A DNA stretch of 37,174 nucleotides, taken from positions 1 to 37,174 of the forward strand of contig JABMPH010000028.1 of the NCBI GenBank assembly GCA_013203805.1, written 5' to 3'. The notes under the pieces are model-generated. The model was given only the letters and a program-made list of their open reading frames with translations, was not told where the DNA came from and made no database searches. The translations under genes were made by a program, and so were the position numbers. Shown piece after piece: positions 34,903 through 37,174 of this stretch; the first letter of the stretch is position 1; the number at the start of each line of letters is the position of its first letter. The DNA is from Bacteroidota bacterium (GTDB lineage Bacteria; Bacteroidota; Bacteroidia; Bacteroidales; F082).

Positions 34903-37005
34903 ATGTTTTCACTTAAAAACAAGAAAGTTTATAACATAAGTTTAATCATTGTTACAATGATTTTTCTTTCAATTTTGATTTCTATTGCATTGTCAATGGG
35001 AACAATTTCAAACCAGTCAGTTGTACTAGCAAACAAACCGGTAGGATTGATAAAAAAGGGAAATCTTTTTCTCCAGGAAATCCCAATGAGTAAACAATAT
35101 CTCACTCGCGTTGATATTTTAACAGCAACATGGAATAGAAACAATAGTAACAATAATGAGATTGTGGTTTTAAATAGTGAGTATGAGATTCTATTCAGAA
35201 AAACGATTAACTCAATTGATATCCCTGATAATAATAATTACTCCATTTATTTTAGCAAGAGTATATATGTAGAGGATTGTAAATCTTTATATATTGGTGT
35301 TTATTCAATGGATGGGAATGATGAGAATTGTATTACTATTTGGACAGACACCACAAGTTCATTTGGAAAACTGTTTCTTGTTGACATAAATGAGAATATT
35401 ATTACTAATTCTATTCTAAATAACCCACACAAAAACCTTGATGGCAGCTTATGTTTGAAAACATATGAATCTTCATTTCTTAAGTCATTCCAAAATGCAA
35501 TAATCATATTAGTACTATCAGCTTTACTTTTTTCGGCATTACTTATCTATTTGCTAAATAAGTCAAAGTTGATTTTACAGCAAATCATTACACCTGAAAA
35601 GCTTTATCTATTTTTCTCTATTAGTTTTGGATTACTCTTTTTAACTATTTCGCCACCAATTACTGGACCTGATGAGGGTGGACATTTTTATAGATCATAT
35701 CAAATATCTCAAGGCAATTTTTTTAAGGTTAATCAAACTGTTCCAAAATCATTACAAACAATTCTTCACAGGGGATTTCTTTACCCCAATAAAAAAACTT
35801 CTATAGATAGTATTCTCTCATTGCATAAAATAATTCTCCAACCTGAAGAAAAGATAAACTCATGGACCTACGACCCAGTTATACCGTATATTCCGCAAGC
35901 TATGGGAATTGCTGTGGGCAGAATTATGAATGTCCCACCTACTGGTTTGCTCTATCTGGGAAGACTTTTCAACCTGTTAGTTTCTATCTTAATTCTTTAT
36001 ACTGCAATTAAAACTACACCCATTGGTAGCTGGATTTTCTTTCTTATATCATTAATGCCAATGTCATTGTACCTTATGGCTTCTTTATCTCATGATGGAA
36101 TGACCATAAGCCTGTCATTCTTACTTATTGCTTTACTATTAAAATATGCTCTAAATAATACTCAGATATTAAAAATTCGACAAGTCTATTTTTTATTTTT
36201 TATAGCTATACTGCTTGCACTTTGTAAACCTCCATATTTCCTGACGGGAATATTGTTTTTATTGATTCCTGTTAAAAGAATAGGGTCATTAAAAAAATAT
36301 ATTACAACCTTCATTATTTTCATGGTAATCCTAATGACTACCTATCCTGCATGGTATTCTATTCGTGGATTACTTACCACAATTCCATTGATGCATTTGC
36401 CTTTAGTATATTTTCAGTTTGGCGCACCAAACCCACAAATCATGTTTTTACTTAGTAATATATTTGAGTTTATTCAATTGATGTTCACTGATATATTTAT
36501 TCATCACAGAGACTTATATTTAACTAGTTTTTATGCAAACTTTGGTCTATTGGAACTCCCATTACCCAAAATGATGGTATTGACTTTTCTTGGTTTGACT
36601 CTATTAACTACAATAGTTACACCCACAATAAATATTAATCTATCCTGGTGGAAAAAATTCTGCATTTTTTTAGTATTTATTGGATGTGTTGTCATGATTG
36701 AAGTAGCTGCTTATCTGTATTTTACACCAGGTGGAGTGAGTTTTATTAATGGAGTCCAAGGTAGATATTTCATTCCCATCACTCCATTATTCTTCTTGCT
36801 TTTTTATCCATCGAAGATCGGAGCACCCATATTCTCAACTCTATTTCGTAAAGTTAGTTACATGGTATCTTCTGTACGAGTTGTTGAATTGCAAAATTCC
36901 TTAACCTTTTTAAAAAATTATATACTTCTCATAGCAGTAAGTTTTTCATTTACGGCATTATTGTATAGCACGCTTGTAATAATTAACAGGTTCTATATTA
37001 TTTAA
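34903..37005 (+). CDS. DUF2142-family polytopic membrane protein
   Basis: Predicted 700-residue inner-membrane protein with an N-terminal helix (about 11-30), an extracytoplasmic beta-rich domain (about 35-195) and ten or more further helices. Family landmarks are ISPPITGPDEGGHFYRSYQI (the first periplasmic loop, with acidic residues as in GT-C glycosyltransferases), SLSHDGMTISLSF, and VQGRYFIPITPLFFLL near the end. DUF2142 proteins occur in polysaccharide and teichoic-acid-type clusters and are thought to be GT-C enzymes that use lipid-linked sugars. The specific role is not established. It follows the LnmK-like gene by 16 bases and precedes the MBOAT gene by 20. Confidence 0.83.
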   Translation: MFSLKNKKVYNISLIIVTMIFLSILISIALSMGTISNQSVVLANKPVGLIKKGNLFLQEIPMSKQYLTRVDILTATWNRNNSNNNEIVVLNSEYEILFRKTINSIDIPDNNNYSIYFSKSIYVEDCKSLYIGVYSMDGNDENCITIWTDTTSSFGKLFLVDINENIITNSILNNPHKNLDGSLCLKTYESSFLKSFQNAIIILVLSALLFSALLIYLLNKSKLILQQIITPEKLYLFFSISFGLLFLTISPPITGPDEGGHFYRSYQISQGNFFKVNQTVPKSLQTILHRGFLYPNKKTSIDSILSLHKIILQPEEKINSWTYDPVIPYIPQAMGIAVGRIMNVPPTGLLYLGRLFNLLVSILILYTAIKTTPIGSWIFFLISLMPMSLYLMASLSHDGMTISLSFLLIALLLKYALNNTQILKIRQVYFLFFIAILLALCKPPYFLTGILFLLIPVKRIGSLKKYITTFIIFMVILMTTYPAWYSIRGLLTTIPLMHLPLVYFQFGAPNPQIMFLLSNIFEFIQLMFTDIFIHHRDLYLTSFYANFGLLELPLPKMMVLTFLGLTLLTTIVTPTININLSWWKKFCIFLVFIGCVVMIEVAAYLYFTPGGVSFINGVQGRYFIPITPLFFLLFYPSKIGAPIFSTLFRKVSYMVSSVRVVELQNSLTFLKNYILLIAVSFSFTALLYSTLVIINRFYII

Positions 37006-37025
37006 TTTTAGATTACAATTCAACT

Positions 37026-37174
37026 ATGCTTTTCAATTCACTAATCTTTATTTTTCTTTTCCTACCTGTGTGCCTGATTATCACTTTGATTTTACCACAA
37101 AGGTTTAGAAATAATTTGCATTTGCTGGCAAGTCTGGTTTTCTATGCTTGGGGGGGGTGGCTTACTTGCTAGTA
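37026..37174 (+). CDS. MBOAT (AlgI/DltB-like) O-acyltransferase, partial and out of frame
   Basis: Only the first 48 codons before a stop at 37170 are present. The start MLFNSLIFIFLFLPVCLIIT, followed by LPQRFRN and FYAWG, is the standard N-terminus of AlgI-type membrane-bound O-acyltransferases that acylate surface glycans. A run of eight G (37150-37157) then shifts the frame, giving GGWLTC and TAG. With seven G the reading would be FYAWGGGLLAS and would remain open to the window edge, as the family expects. The gene is probably intact in the genome, with a homopolymer error here. Phase variation is the alternative. Confidence 0.75.

Noticed and set aside
37088..37100. A further accacaaagg repeat copy
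   Set aside because: The match lies in the MBOAT coding sequence and encodes the conserved LPQRF segment, so it is a coincidence.
1..37174. tRNA, rRNA or riboswitch genes
   Set aside because: I scanned the intergenic gaps for T-loop-like and conserved core motifs and saw none; a covariance-model search would be needed to exclude small RNAs.

Overview
The window reads as chromosomal DNA of a Bacteroidota bacterium, most likely a Bacteroidales/Marinilabiliales-type marine or anaerobic lineage. The evidence is the low G+C content, type IX secretion (T9SS) C-terminal sorting domains on several large proteins, a FISUMP-domain lipoprotein, several upstream -7 elements of the form TAnnTTTG (the Bacteroidota housekeeping promoter), almost no Shine-Dalgarno sequences, and short intergenic repeats of the 'accacaaagg' and 'cacagattnacagatt' kinds. 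The species cannot be named from sequence alone. No tRNA, rRNA, CRISPR array or intact insertion sequence was seen.

Region 1 (1-9878) is mostly housekeeping. It holds a PKD/FISUMP lipoprotein, an LpxR-like outer-membrane lipid A deacylase, an RluB-type pseudouridine synthase, an MscS channel overlapping a CorA magnesium transporter, a small DUF5684-like membrane protein, a phosphate acetyltransferase without an adjacent acetate kinase, and a YghO-like GNAT protein. Region 2 (9941-15714) is a complete tripartite RND efflux operon (adaptor, HAE1 pump, NodT-type outer-membrane lipoprotein) with no regulator beside it. An M64-family zinc peptidase follows at once.

Region 3 (17308-29450, all minus strand) is the most unusual part. 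Four of its genes encode secreted proteins built from cohesin-like modules (about eight in total). Two of them also carry dockerin-like modules, and four of the five large proteins end in a T9SS sorting domain. Embedded among them are an 86-residue protein with a Pro-Gly-rich linker and a C-terminal 'PIGGG - transmembrane - KK' tail, and a seven-helix membrane protein of unknown function. Together they look like a self-assembling, cell-surface cohesin/dockerin system exported by T9SS, with no glycoside hydrolase in sight.

Region 4 (29429-37174, all plus strand) is a surface-glycan cluster. It has a GT2-GT4 fusion, a second glycosyltransferase, a SAM methyltransferase, an acyl carrier protein, an LnmK/Pnap_2097-like double-hotdog protein, a DUF2142 membrane protein and the start of an MBOAT O-acyltransferase. 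The ACP, LnmK-like protein and MBOAT suggest acylation of a glycan from an ACP-bound acyl group.

Two places look damaged or misassembled. At about 29450 the five-prime-truncated Ig-repeat gene and the five-prime-truncated glycosyltransferase gene meet head to head with no intergenic DNA. At 37150-37157 a run of eight G puts the MBOAT gene out of frame just before the window ends.
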